Counted from the first letter of the stretch, positions 28,776-38,896 are shown. The stretch is 64,000 nucleotides of DNA from Planctomycetota bacterium (GCA_029259915.1 JAJDED010000053.1:149436-213435); one strand, 5' to 3'. The notes: generated from the letters alone by a model not told the origin. Program-made: numbers and translations.

Positions 28776-28834
28776 GAAAATAAGGACTCTATCTGTGCTA
28801 CGGATGATTCAATTTCGCCCAGCGCAATCTTCCT

Positions 28835-28932
28835 AATAGCCACAAAAAACACAAAAAGTCACAAAGAAATCGCTTTGCCGAAACGTATCCAATACTCCCT
28901 TTTTTGTGTCTCTTTGTGTTTCTTGTGGCTAT
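28835..28932. repeat. MITE-like inverted-repeat element (ATAGCCACAAAAAACACAAAAAGTCACAAA...)
   Basis: Left atagccacaaaaaacacaaaaagtcacaaag; right tttttgtgtctctttgtgtttcttgtggctat; clear imperfect inverted arms. Confidence 0.8.
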
Positions 28933-28978
28933 TGTCTTTTGATTATGGCGCTGGCCGTGCTGAATCGTTTCTGCACCG

Positions 28979-30070
28979 CTATCTGCCTAGCGATGCTACG
29001 ACATCATCAATACGAACGTCCTTGACCAATTCGACATGCCCCATCCGGTCGGGCAGTACAAAACGGAGCTGACCGTCGTCGACCTTCTTGTCGCGGCGCA
29101 TCAAATCGACCAAGTCGTCGGCGTCAAATGCGGGGACAGTAATCGGAAGCTTGAGCGATTCGAGCAGCGTCTGTTGTCGCGCAACAAATGCCTCGTCGAC
29201 CCGGCCCATGCACATCGCCAGCCGCGCGGCACACATCATGCCGATCGAAACCGCTTCGCCGTGCAGCATTTGGTCGTATCCGCTGGCCGCCTCAAAAGCA
29301 TGGGCAAACGTGTGCCCGTAGTTAAGCACTGCCCGTAAGCCGGAGATTTCGCGTTCGTCTTGTTCGACTACGTCCGCCTTCAGGCGGCAACAACGCTCGA
29401 CCATATGCCGAAGCGCGCCAGCATCCTTGGTATTGATCTCGTCGATGTGCTGCTCGAGATAGGCAAAAAAATCAGCGTCGAGAATTACCCCATACTTGAC
29501 CACTTCCGCAAGTCCAGCGCGGTATTCGCGCTCGGGCAACGTTGAAAGTACGTCGACGTCAACAAGCACACCCTGCGGTTGCCAGAACGCGCCGACCATG
29601 TTTTTCGCGCCCGGCAGATTGATCCCCACCTTGCCACCCACCGAGCTATCGACCTGGGCCAGCAGTGTTGTAGGGACTTGAAAGAAATCGAGCCCGCGGG
29701 CAAAAGTGGCTGCAACAAAACCGGCCAAATCGCCCACCACTCCGCCACCCACGGCAACGACAATCGATTGCCGATCGGATCCTTCCTCGAGCATCGTTTC
29801 CCAAAGATCGAACGCCACCTCGGGCAGTTTACTGCGCTCACCCGCGTCGACCACCAGCAGATGGACTTCCCAGTGGGCGTCAACCAGCAGATCGCCAAGT
29901 TTGTCGGCATAGAGGGTGTCGACGTTGGTGTCGGTGATGATTACCGCATGAGACGAACGGCTGCGCTCGCGCAGAAAATGTGCCAAGCCTGCTAGATTCC
30001 CGCCGCCGATTTCGATGTCGTAGCTGCGCTCCGCCAATTCGACACGGGTAATGTCACCATTCTGAGCCAC
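28979..30070 (-). CDS. aroB: 3-dehydroquinate synthase
   Basis: VVAVGGGVVGDLAGFVAATFARGLDFFQVPTTLLAQVDSSVGGKVGINLPGAKNMVGAFWQP; RAVLNYGHTFAHAFEAASGYDQMLHGEAVSIGM. Confidence 0.97.
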   Translation of the reverse strand: MAQNGDITRVELAERSYDIEIGGGNLAGLAHFLRERSRSSHAVIITDTNVDTLYADKLGDLLVDAHWEVHLLVVDAGERSKLPEVAFDLWETMLEEGSDRQSIVVAVGGGVVGDLAGFVAATFARGLDFFQVPTTLLAQVDSSVGGKVGINLPGAKNMVGAFWQPQGVLVDVDVLSTLPEREYRAGLAEVVKYGVILDADFFAYLEQHIDEINTKDAGALRHMVERCCRLKADVVEQDEREISGLRAVLNYGHTFAHAFEAASGYDQMLHGEAVSIGMMCAARLAMCMGRVDEAFVARQQTLLESLKLPITVPAFDADDLVDLMRRDKKVDDGQLRFVLPDRMGHVELVKDVRIDDVVASLGR

Positions 30071-30103
30071 AGGCGTACCTTAAATGACTTAAACTAAAAA
30101 ATG

Positions 30104-30228
30104 AACCGCCAAGAGCGCCAAGTACGCCAAGAAATGCGGTGGAAACTCATTGCCCTACAGATACACCGTCTCCGATAAACGACTGATATCCAATGTTATA
30201 AGGAATCGAAAAAAATCCTTGGCGGTTT
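30104..30228. repeat. MITE-like inverted-repeat element, CGCCAAG-type arms
   Basis: Left aaccgccaagagcgccaagtacgccaagaa; right aaaatccttggcggttt, inverted. Confidence 0.7.
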
Positions 30229-30268
30229 TCAGTTTAGTTAAATAAGAACGAAAATCATCTCGGCTGTT

Positions 30269-30490
30269 TCAAGACGAAACGCGTTGGACATCTTCGTCAG
30301 TCACGACAATCTGTCGGCAAAATCCCGTGTGCATACGGACATACTCAAGATGAGCCGCTTCCGAAGGCTTCTCGTGCAGGCGCACCTCCAACTGGTTGCG
30401 CTTGCGGGGGTCCAGGTCGTACTCTTCCGGCCAGACGGTTGAGGTCTCGACCACCAGCGCTTCGCGATAAGGATCAAATGCGTCCGGCAT
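30269..30490 (-). CDS. Conserved-looking small hypothetical protein (73 aa)
   Basis: MPDAFDPYREALVVETSTVWPEEYDLDPRKRNQLEVRLHEKPSEAAHLEYVRMHTGFCRQIVVTDEDVQRVSS; sits alone on this strand. Confidence 0.6.
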   Translation of the reverse strand: MPDAFDPYREALVVETSTVWPEEYDLDPRKRNQLEVRLHEKPSEAAHLEYVRMHTGFCRQIVVTDEDVQRVSS

Positions 30491-30582
30491 CGTAAGTTCC
30501 TGTTCTATCTGTCGGCAAAAAACTCAGTATACTGGCCAGAGCGTGAGAGAAAAGCCGTGGTGGTGCAAATGTCGAGGGGTTT

Positions 30583-31128
30583 ATGGATCAGTCGGGAACC
30601 AGGCTAGTCGTTGGGCTTGCAGGTTTAGCGTTGATTGCAGGGGTTGGGTCGTGGTGGACTCGTTACGAGGCATCGCATCGCGCCACACAGTTTTGGGGCA
30701 AGGAGGCCGGGCCCTTGATTGCCCAACCGGCTGGGCTGGAAGTGCTTTTTCTCCAGCAAACGAAAGTGAACAATGGCCCTCAAGACGATTTGCTGCTCAC
30801 ACTAGGGCAGCAACAACCGTATCGGATCACCGGGTCGAAGGATCTGACTGACGCCCCAGGACTAGTCCACCTCCGGCACGCACTGTTTAGCGACAGCAAT
30901 TATCTGTGGCAAGAAAAACCTGCCGCGGAGTCTGTACGTTGGCATTGGGTGCTACGCTTCCATCGGGACAACACACAGGTGCGCATCGCCCTGTCGGACG
31001 ATTTTTCAATGCTCGGAAAGGTCGATTCCCGCGGAGAGGTGTATATCGTATCCTGCCGCCCGATGGCAGCCACGCTACGCCAGTATTTTCAATCTATAGA
31101 GTTGGGTGGGCCTTCCGACCAGAATTGA
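30583..31128 (+). CDS. Hypothetical membrane-anchored protein
   Basis: N-terminal TM (LVVGLAGLALIAGVGSWW), 181 aa; close to the start of the downstream ParA-like gene. Confidence 0.6.
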   Translation: MDQSGTRLVVGLAGLALIAGVGSWWTRYEASHRATQFWGKEAGPLIAQPAGLEVLFLQQTKVNNGPQDDLLLTLGQQQPYRITGSKDLTDAPGLVHLRHALFSDSNYLWQEKPAAESVRWHWVLRFHRDNTQVRIALSDDFSMLGKVDSRGEVYIVSCRPMAATLRQYFQSIELGGPSDQN

Positions 31129-31255
31129 CGGGTGCCACTGTCTGGCTTTTCTCTTGCTAGCACTTCGCGAGAATGCTCTGGGGTGGCCTGGTGGCAATCT
31201 CTATACTTCGCGACCTCGGCCAAAGCGAGAATCATTAAAAAGGCTTGTGAGCATC

Positions 31256-32098
31256 ATGCGTTCGATCGCAATTATCAACCAAAAAGGTGGCGTCGGCAAA
31301 ACCACTACGGCAGTGAACCTAAGTGCTGCTTTGGCGGCAAGCGGTTTGCGCGTCGGGCTTGTGGACCTCGATCCCCAGGCACATGCTTCATTGCACTTGG
31401 GGCTTAGCCCGACGGGGCAGATGCCCACCGTGTACGACTTGCTCACCGGCGACGCAAAACTTGCCGACATCTGGCAGCCAACTGGCGAAAATCTCATGGT
31501 CGCACCATCGCACATCGATCTGGCAGCCGCGGAAGTCGAACTGGCTGGCGTCGTGGGCCGCGAGGTGATTTTGCGCGACAAGCTGGAGGAGGCGCGCGAT
31601 CAGTTTGATTACCTGTTGATCGATTGCCCGCCTTCGCTGGGAATTCTCACCATCAACGCCCTGGCGGCTGTGGACGACGTATTTCTACCCTTGCAGCCAC
31701 ACTATCTGGCATTGCACGGCTTGAGCAAACTGTTGCAGACGATCGATCTGGTTGCTCGACGACTCAACAGCCGGCTGCGGCTCGCGGGGGTGGTGTTCTG
31801 CCTGTACGAATCGGGAACCCGTTTGGCAGCAGAGGTGTCGGCAGACGTAGAGACGTTTTTCAGCGAAGCTCGCAACGAGAATTCGGCCTGGAAGCAGGTC
31901 CATTTGTTCAAGGCTCGCGTCCGCCGCAATATCCGCCTGGCCGAGGCCCCCAGCTACGAACAGTCGATTTTCCAGTACTCGCCCCAATCAGCTGGGGCAG
32001 AAGATTACCACGCCTTGGCCTACGAAGTGCTAGCGCTCTATGCCGGCTTAGCCGACACATCGCCATCGGAGCGGTCTGCCGACCGACTTGCCGCCTGA
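31256..32098 (+). CDS. ParA-family ATPase
   Basis: MRSIAIINQKGGVGKTTTAVNLSAALAASGLRVGLVDLDPQAHASLHLG; YLLIDCPPSLGILTINALAAVDDVFLPLQPHYLALHGL; internal ATG at 31256 preferred over 31106. Confidence 0.93.
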   Translation: MRSIAIINQKGGVGKTTTAVNLSAALAASGLRVGLVDLDPQAHASLHLGLSPTGQMPTVYDLLTGDAKLADIWQPTGENLMVAPSHIDLAAAEVELAGVVGREVILRDKLEEARDQFDYLLIDCPPSLGILTINALAAVDDVFLPLQPHYLALHGLSKLLQTIDLVARRLNSRLRLAGVVFCLYESGTRLAAEVSADVETFFSEARNENSAWKQVHLFKARVRRNIRLAEAPSYEQSIFQYSPQSAGAEDYHALAYEVLALYAGLADTSPSERSADRLAA

Positions 32099-32438
32099 AA
32101 CGCTTTCAAAGTTGGCCCTTTCTTTCTGGTTAAACTTTTCCGACATGGCAAAGTTTGACGGCTTGGTGAACCTTGTCTGCGAAGCTTTTCCGATTGCTCC
32201 GGTTGATCCGCTCGCTGCAGGAAAAACATTTGTGCCGCCTGCTACCCTGACCAATGCGTTGCGGTCGTATTGGTCGATTGGCATCTAAGGACGAATCTAC
32301 TCGTCCATCGCGCATGAACCAACCAATTTGCCTGTGCAACCCAGGTGCGAAATTGGATTCCATCCAACCAAGCGCCCAAATGCAAAGGCCTTTTGCTTCC
32401 AAGTATGGGGGCAACACAACTTACAGGAGACCGAGCGA

Positions 32439-34205
32439 ATGCGAGTTTCGTGGACCCAGGGATGTGGACTACTGGCGCTGTCCACCGCCGTTTTGGTGCT
32501 TGGCACCAACGGCGCTTACGGCCAATTTTCGCCTTATACCAGTTCGGCACAGCCTCAGCAGCAAGCCGCCGCCCAGCCCCAGTGGCAGGGCTACGCACAG
32601 CCCAGCTATGCCCAGCAACAGGCGGGCTATGCTCAACAACAAACGGGCTTTGCACAACAGCAAGCTCAACAACCCAGCTACGCACAACAGCAACCAGCTC
32701 AGCAACAACCTAGCTATGCCCAGCAGCAGCCTGGTTATGCTCAACAACAAGCTCTGCAAACTCAGCCGCAGCAGCAAGCTCAGCCGCGATACACGGCCAT
32801 GGCATTCCAAGGTAGCGATAGCCGGCAATTGGTTGAATCGCTTGACCCGAGCAAGCTGCCAGCGCAGCAAACGTCCGTAGAAAACTATGCGGCTCCTGCT
32901 GCCGTACCGAGTGCCGTGGGCTATGCGGCCGGATGTGGAACCTGCGACATTGGCTACAACACCTTCGACAGCGGCGGTGGCTATGGCTACGGGCGACAGG
33001 GTTACGGCAATCAGTGTGGCACGCTAGGTGCCGCCAATTGCGGTAGTGGCCGACGCTGGTTCGGCGGCGTTTATGGATTACTGATGGAACGCGACAACGC
33101 CAGCCGCGTCCCGCTGGCTTTCGTTTCGTCAACTGCCAATGCCCCACCCTACTACCCCACCGACACGGAAATCGCGCTCACCACACGTAATGTCGATATC
33201 GACTTCCAGGGTGGTGTGGAGTTCCGATTGGGAGCAACCTTGGGCGGACGCCGTGGCGGCGGATATGCCGGCGCTAGCTGCGATTCGTGCGGAGGCGGCT
33301 CGTGTGCCTCCTCTTGTGGTTGTGGCCCAACCCACGCTTGGGAAGCCGTCTACTGGGGTATCTTCGAAGACGATGCCACCAGCGTTGTCACCGATATTAC
33401 GGCCGACGCATTTCGCACTTACGGCATGATGGATTTCCGGGGACTCGAATACAGCCCCACTGGGCTTCCTGCTGACTATCGGTCAGTCAACGTCTGGTTC
33501 GACAACGGGCCACCCACCGTCGATAACAGCGCGCCTTACGACGTGGAAGTACGCAGCTTCACAACCCGTAGCACATTCTCAGCACAAAACTTGGAGTTGA
33601 ATCTGCTGCGATTGCCAGTAGCCTGCGGTGGTTGTGGAAACTCGCAATCTCGCTACGAAATGACCACGTTCGTCGGTGGCCGCTACATGCGGCTGGACGA
33701 AGATTTTCTGTTCCGCACTGATTATCAGCGGATGGATACCAATGCCCTCGGCTTCTTGGCCTACAACGTGGAAATCGACAACGATTTGTACGGTGTTCAG
33801 ATGGGGTGCAATGGTGTCTACCATCTCGGATGCACCGGTCGTTTTGCGGTCCAATGCAGCTCGGCTGTCGGCGTCTACGGCAATCACATCGAAGTAAGTC
33901 AACGGATGGATGCACCCACCGGTGGCGTGGTTCGATATGCCAATGGCACTCAAGCGAACTTCAACAGCCAAACCGACAAGGACGACGTCGCTATCATTGC
34001 CGAACTACGCCTCGGCAGCAGCTACCAGGTCAACAACAACTGGAGAGTTTACAGTGGTTGGCGTGTGCTCGGACTTTCGGGTGTTGCCTTAGCTACCGAC
34101 CAAATCCCCACGGCGTTCATTACGCCCGGACAGGTCGGCAACATTGCCTCGAGCGGCTCCATGATCCTCCACGGCCTGCAAGCTGGCGTCGAGTACAACT
34201 ACTAA
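32439..34205 (+). CDS. BBP7-like outer-membrane beta-barrel protein with Gln-rich repeat N-terminus
   Basis: Signal peptide MRVSWTQGCGLLALSTAVLVLGTNGAYG; PSYAQQQ/PGYAQQQ repeats; alternating-strand C-term with GGRYMRLDEDFLF...YNVEIDNDLYGVQMGCNG, ending GLQAGVEYNY. Confidence 0.7.
   Translation: MRVSWTQGCGLLALSTAVLVLGTNGAYGQFSPYTSSAQPQQQAAAQPQWQGYAQPSYAQQQAGYAQQQTGFAQQQAQQPSYAQQQPAQQQPSYAQQQPGYAQQQALQTQPQQQAQPRYTAMAFQGSDSRQLVESLDPSKLPAQQTSVENYAAPAAVPSAVGYAAGCGTCDIGYNTFDSGGGYGYGRQGYGNQCGTLGAANCGSGRRWFGGVYGLLMERDNASRVPLAFVSSTANAPPYYPTDTEIALTTRNVDIDFQGGVEFRLGATLGGRRGGGYAGASCDSCGGGSCASSCGCGPTHAWEAVYWGIFEDDATSVVTDITADAFRTYGMMDFRGLEYSPTGLPADYRSVNVWFDNGPPTVDNSAPYDVEVRSFTTRSTFSAQNLELNLLRLPVACGGCGNSQSRYEMTTFVGGRYMRLDEDFLFRTDYQRMDTNALGFLAYNVEIDNDLYGVQMGCNGVYHLGCTGRFAVQCSSAVGVYGNHIEVSQRMDAPTGGVVRYANGTQANFNSQTDKDDVAIIAELRLGSSYQVNNNWRVYSGWRVLGLSGVALATDQIPTAFITPGQVGNIASSGSMILHGLQAGVEYNY
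32575..32775. repeat. Coding tandem repeat encoding (P-S/G-Y-A-Q-Q-Q)n
   Basis: Repeated cagctatgcccagcaaca / ggctatgctcaacaacaa units read directly. Confidence 0.8.
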
Positions 34206-34233
34206 ACGAGTTAAGCTCGACAACCTTTCTCAC

Positions 34234-34277
34234 CACTACCCCGTCTGGTGCAACTGCATCAGTCGGGGTAGTGTCGT
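34234..34277 (+). terminator. Candidate rho-independent terminator after the BBP7-like gene
   Basis: CACTACCCCG (34234-34243) and CGGGGTAGTG (34264-34273), then tcgtttt; starts 29 nt after the stop codon. Confidence 0.65.
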
Positions 34278-34546
34278 TTTCGCACACTCTTCATCGGGGG
34301 AAGCTGCCACGAGTTGTAGGGTCTTTCAACCACGACTGCGTAAGACTTAACGTTGCAAAGCTCATCACATAATACACCATCGAACTGCAGTTTATTGCGC
34401 CGCTGAAGTGCCGCGTGGTATTTTCTTGACCTGCATTCTTCTGCGTCGTAGATACATCTATCGCTAAGCTTTGGGTTGCCATTCGCAAGTCGTCTGCCCA
34501 GTTGCTGAGCAATCCAGTATCTCCTGAACATGGTGACGAAAACTAG

Positions 34547-36703
34547 GTGCATCCAATGGCAACTGAAAAAATAAGTGTTCTTCGGGGTACCTGGAAACGC
34601 TTCACAACCCGAATCCAAACGTCACTATCACCAGGCTCGGGACACTTAGCGCTTATCACCCAGATATTTCTTTTCTCCATCGCATTCTTTGCGCTTGTTC
34701 TGGTTCAACGCCACATGCAATCGAATCTTATCAGGGAAAACGCACTGCAACAGGCCACCCAGTACAGCAAGTCGCTTAAGAGATTTCGAAGGTTGTATGC
34801 GTCGACTGTCGTCTCAACGGCTCAAGAACATGGCCTCAAAATTGTAAGCGATTTCGAGGGTGTGAAAGGCGCCATCCCTTTGCCGATAACGTTGACCAAG
34901 CTCCTGGGAAATCAGTTGGCTGATAACGAAGGTGGCGGACGTGTCCAGCTCTATAGCCCTTATCCATTTCCCTCAAATCGTGAGCCGGGAGGATTGCATG
35001 ACTATTTTTCTCGAGATGCTTGGACCGCTCTCGAACGTGATCCCGATACACCTTTCTTCAGTATTGAAGAAATCGACGGGAAACCGATTCTTCGGTATGC
35101 GACTGCAGACATCATGCAGAGCTCCTGTATTGATTGCCATAATAATCACCCCGACACGCCAAAGAACGATTGGAAAGTGGGTGATCTGCGCGGTGTCTTA
35201 GAAGTTTCCGTGCCATTGGATGCGGCAACTCTTCGCGCAAATGCCGACACGAGGGAATTCACTTTTCTCATCGCAGGGCTGTCGTTGCTAGGTGTGTTGT
35301 GCATAACGAATGTTTTACGGCGCAATCGTCGATCCTCCCGAGAATTGGAACGATTAGTAGAACATCGAACCGCCGACCTGACGAACGAAATCAAAGAACG
35401 AAGCAATGTGGAAGAGGCTTTGCGCAACAACGAAGCCAGAACCCGCGCCATTGTTGAATCGGCTGCCGAGGGAATCGTCGTCATCGACGAGCAAGGGATC
35501 GTAGAATCAATAAATGGCGCTGCCGCCAAGATGTTTCAGTACCTTGAGGAGGAAGTCGTGGGCAGAAATGTTTCCATGCTCCTGCCGTCTCCCGATGCCG
35601 AGCAGCACGATGAGTACCTCGCCAGATACTTACGCTCCGGGCAAGCCAAAATAATTGGAACTGGCGGCCAAGACGTAAATGGGAAACGCAAGGACGGATC
35701 GATTTTCCCTATTCACCTTGCCGTCAGTGAAGTCAAATTCTCTCAAAGAAGAATTTTCACAGGAGTTCTTCACGACCTGACGGAACGCAAACAATTGGAG
35801 AGGGAACTATCCCAGGCACAGAAGCTGGAATCGATTGGGCAATTGTCAGCTGGCGTTGCCCATGAAATCAACACGCCGATGCAGTACATCGGCGACAACT
35901 TGGAGTTTCTCGACGAGTGCATGAACAATCTCCTTGAAGTCGTGGACACCTATCAACAAAGACTTGAGGACAAAGCAACTGCCCAACCATGGGAACATCG
36001 CATACAAGAGTTGAGCGATGTCAAAAAGCGTTGCAAATTTGACAGCATACGCGAACAGGTTCCCCAAGCGATTCAAGAAAGCCTCGAGGGCGTCGAGCGC
36101 GTGATTCACATTGTGCGGGCAATGAAGCAATTCTCCCATCCAGGCAGTTCTAAGAAAGTGCTTTCCAACATCAACGACGCCATCCGTAATACGGCGACCA
36201 TTACCAAGAACCGTTGGAAGTACGTGGCCGAATTAGAGTTGGAGTTGGACCCCGACCTGACCGAGGCGATGGTGCTTACTGCCGCACTGAACCAGGTGTT
36301 GTTGAACTTAATGGTCAACGCGAGTGACGCGATCGCCGAGAAACAAGGCGAGCAAGGCAATCAGAAAGGAATGATCACAGTCCGTACGAGAAACGATTCG
36401 GACTCAGTGGTTATAGAAGTCGAAGACACGGGCTGTGGTATTCCCGACGAGATCGTAGATCGTGTCTTCGACCCATTTTTTACCACCAAGGATGTCGGCA
36501 AAGGAACGGGGCAAGGGCTAGCGATTTCGCGCGACGTGATCGTCAACAAACACAATGGGACACTCGAGGTACTGAGCACTCCAGGAGAGGGCACCACATT
36601 TATCGTCCGATTGCCGATCTCACCTTCAACAGATAATCTGCAAGAGGGGTCGCAAGATATCGAGCGAGAAGATCTCGTGGAACAACCTCTGATTACTTCA
36701 TAA
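34547..36703 (+). CDS. Sensor histidine kinase: Tll0287/DUF3365-like heme-type sensor + PAS + HisKA/HATPase
   Basis: FFSIEEIDGKPILRYATADIMQSSCIDCHNNHPDTPKNDWKVGDLRGVLEVSVPL (CxxCH); PAS (AIVESAAEGIVVIDEQGIVESINGAAAKMF); LSAGVAHEINTPMQYIGDN; GCGIPDEIVDRVFDPFFTTKDVGKGTGQGLAISR. Confidence 0.92.
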   Translation: MHPMATEKISVLRGTWKRFTTRIQTSLSPGSGHLALITQIFLFSIAFFALVLVQRHMQSNLIRENALQQATQYSKSLKRFRRLYASTVVSTAQEHGLKIVSDFEGVKGAIPLPITLTKLLGNQLADNEGGGRVQLYSPYPFPSNREPGGLHDYFSRDAWTALERDPDTPFFSIEEIDGKPILRYATADIMQSSCIDCHNNHPDTPKNDWKVGDLRGVLEVSVPLDAATLRANADTREFTFLIAGLSLLGVLCITNVLRRNRRSSRELERLVEHRTADLTNEIKERSNVEEALRNNEARTRAIVESAAEGIVVIDEQGIVESINGAAAKMFQYLEEEVVGRNVSMLLPSPDAEQHDEYLARYLRSGQAKIIGTGGQDVNGKRKDGSIFPIHLAVSEVKFSQRRIFTGVLHDLTERKQLERELSQAQKLESIGQLSAGVAHEINTPMQYIGDNLEFLDECMNNLLEVVDTYQQRLEDKATAQPWEHRIQELSDVKKRCKFDSIREQVPQAIQESLEGVERVIHIVRAMKQFSHPGSSKKVLSNINDAIRNTATITKNRWKYVAELELELDPDLTEAMVLTAALNQVLLNLMVNASDAIAEKQGEQGNQKGMITVRTRNDSDSVVIEVEDTGCGIPDEIVDRVFDPFFTTKDVGKGTGQGLAISRDVIVNKHNGTLEVLSTPGEGTTFIVRLPISPSTDNLQEGSQDIEREDLVEQPLITS

Positions 36704-36787
36704 TAAATGGGCCAAAGATCGCATCAGCGCACCAAAGGCACCCAACACATGTGTGGCAACTAATAACATTTTTACGAAAGCAAACCA

Positions 36788-37960
36788 ATGGCCGAACGCA
36801 TACTCTTTGTGGATGATGAACAGGCGCTATTAAACGGAATCCAACGGCGTTTGGGTTTGGAATTCGATCTTGTGACCGCTTCGTCTGGAGAGGAGGCGCT
36901 TCGCGAAATTGAAGAGAATGGTCCCTTTGCCGTTGCCGTAACGGATATGCGCATGCCGCAAATGGACGGAATTCAATTCATTGAAAATGCACGCAAAATC
37001 GCACCTGATACCGTCTATATCATGCTGACCGGCAATCAGGATTTGGCCACGGCAACACAGGCTGTGAACGATGGTCAAGTGTTCCGCTTTTTGAACAAAC
37101 CGTGTGAGAGCCAAGCCATCAAGCAAGCTCTTGACGCAGGCTTGCGCCAATATCAATTGGTTGCAGGCGAAAAAGAATTGCTCCATCAGACCTTTGTGGG
37201 CGCGGTAAGCGTATTGACCGACGTTTTAGAGATAGCTCAACCCGAGGTCTTTAGCCAGGCTCCGAAGATTGAGCAAATTGTGAGAGAGTTGCGATCCGGA
37301 TTGGATATCGAAGATCGCTGGGAATACAAGCTCTCGGCCCGTCTCGGCTTGCTTGGATTCGCTCTTCTGCCCGAACAAGAGCGATTGAGTTTTGAATATG
37401 CCTTGCCGTCAGACCAAAACTCCCAAGCAATATTTCTGCGCGCGGCATCGATAGCATGCAGGGTGATGGAGCGAATTCCTCGTCTTCGATCCGTTGCACA
37501 AATTATTGGCAACCAAGACGGCATTGACGGAAACATTTGTTGTATTTGCCCGACGTCTGAGAGCGATATCGTGCACCTTGGAGCCACGCTACTGCGAATT
37601 GCTGTGCATTGGAATTGTTTGACTAGAAGCGGCATGAGTAACGATGCCGCCCTAATAGAACTCAAGCTATGTCTGCCGAAATTACTTCCTCAGCTTGAGG
37701 ATATTTTGCTAGCCGTTGATCTTGGATACGATGAACAAAGGGCGCTAGACATAGCGATTTGCGATCTCCAAGAAGGAATGATTCTTCACGACGATGTCAT
37801 TACTAAAGATGGGGCAACATTGCTCCGCAAAGGACGACGGTTAACCTGGATGATCATCGAGAAGCTTCGCATGCACCGATCTGAAGACAAGAGGCTCCGT
37901 TCCATTCGTGTCGTTGAGTCGTCGTGCAATGTCAATAATCGCGTCTTAGCAGCTACGTGA
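36788..37960 (+). CDS. Response regulator with degenerate HD-domain-like output
   Basis: ILFVDDEQALLNGIQRRLGLEFDLVTASSGEEALREIEENGPFAVAVTDMRMPQMDGIQFIENAR...RFLNKP; middle region has HD-like layout without HD/GYP; C-term DLQEGMILHDDVITKDGATLLRKGRRLT. Confidence 0.85.
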   Translation: MAERILFVDDEQALLNGIQRRLGLEFDLVTASSGEEALREIEENGPFAVAVTDMRMPQMDGIQFIENARKIAPDTVYIMLTGNQDLATATQAVNDGQVFRFLNKPCESQAIKQALDAGLRQYQLVAGEKELLHQTFVGAVSVLTDVLEIAQPEVFSQAPKIEQIVRELRSGLDIEDRWEYKLSARLGLLGFALLPEQERLSFEYALPSDQNSQAIFLRAASIACRVMERIPRLRSVAQIIGNQDGIDGNICCICPTSESDIVHLGATLLRIAVHWNCLTRSGMSNDAALIELKLCLPKLLPQLEDILLAVDLGYDEQRALDIAICDLQEGMILHDDVITKDGATLLRKGRRLTWMIIEKLRMHRSEDKRLRSIRVVESSCNVNNRVLAAT

Positions 37961-38092
37961 TTCGGACGGTCCAAACGAGATAACGAGGCAGTCCCAACCA
38001 GGGAAATCTGAACTTGATTAGTGATTCGCCTTGTCGACTCCCTCGAAAAATCTCTTTCATTTGCTGACAAGCACCTGTAAACTTGTCGCATC

Positions 38093-38896
38093 ATGCAAAA
38101 TCACAGCCTACAAAAAACTATTCAGGGCAATCTTTACGACTATCCGAAGTATTACGACTTGGTCTACGGATCGGACTGGAAAGCCGAATTTGATTTTCTT
38201 TGCGCCTGTTTCGACAAACATGCGTACGTCGAAGTGTGGAAACTCTTCGAGCCCGCCTGCGGTACGGGGCGTCTGCTGGCCAGGTTTGCCGCGAAAGGCT
38301 TCGACGTAAACGGATTGGACCTCAATCCCCGCGCGGTCGAGTATTGCAACCAACGGCTCACACGCCACGGTTTTCAGGCCTCGGCAGTCGTGGGCGACAT
38401 GACCGATTTCCGTTTGCCGAAACGCGTTGACGCTGCGTTCAACACGATCAACAGCTTCCGCCATCTGGCCACCGAAGCACAGGCCCGCAGTCACTTGCAG
38501 TGCGTCGCGCGGTCGTTGCGCATAGGTGGTATTTATGTACTAGGTTTGCATTTGACTCCCACAGTGGGAGTACCGATTCAGGAAGAAAGTTGGTCGGCCC
38601 GACGGGGCAATCTTGCCGTTCTATCGCGTATGTGGGTCACGGATTGCGACCTCAAAAAACGTCGCGAAACGGTCGGAATGAGCTTCGACATCTACACTCC
38701 CACCCGACAAACCCGGATCGAAGACCAAACCGTCTTCCGCACCTACACCCTGCGGCAAATGGCGAAGCTGCTTAGCGATATTGCGGAATTTGAGATAACT
38801 GCTGTCTACGACTTTAGTTACGACATTAATTGCCCGATCCAACTCAGCCCCCAGACCGAAGACGTGGTCTATGTTCTTAGAAAGCGTTCTAAGTAG
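38093..38896 (+). CDS. Class I SAM-dependent methyltransferase
   Basis: YPKYYDLVYGSDWKAEFDFL...VWKLFEPACGTGRLLARFAAKGFDVNGLDLNPRAVEYCNQRL...DAAFNTINSFRHLATEAQARSHLQCVARSLRIGGIYVLGLHL. Confidence 0.9.
   Translation: MQNHSLQKTIQGNLYDYPKYYDLVYGSDWKAEFDFLCACFDKHAYVEVWKLFEPACGTGRLLARFAAKGFDVNGLDLNPRAVEYCNQRLTRHGFQASAVVGDMTDFRLPKRVDAAFNTINSFRHLATEAQARSHLQCVARSLRIGGIYVLGLHLTPTVGVPIQEESWSARRGNLAVLSRMWVTDCDLKKRRETVGMSFDIYTPTRQTRIEDQTVFRTYTLRQMAKLLSDIAEFEITAVYDFSYDINCPIQLSPQTEDVVYVLRKRSK

Noticed and set aside
28835-28932. Inverted repeat as a simple terminator between dprA and aroB
   Set aside because: Arms are long, A/C-rich and imperfect, without a T-tract at the stem end, and match the dispersed element architecture better than a terminator.
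32575-32775. Possible CRISPR-like repeat array
   Set aside because: Repeats are in-frame codons for PSYAQQQ with no unique spacers of constant length.
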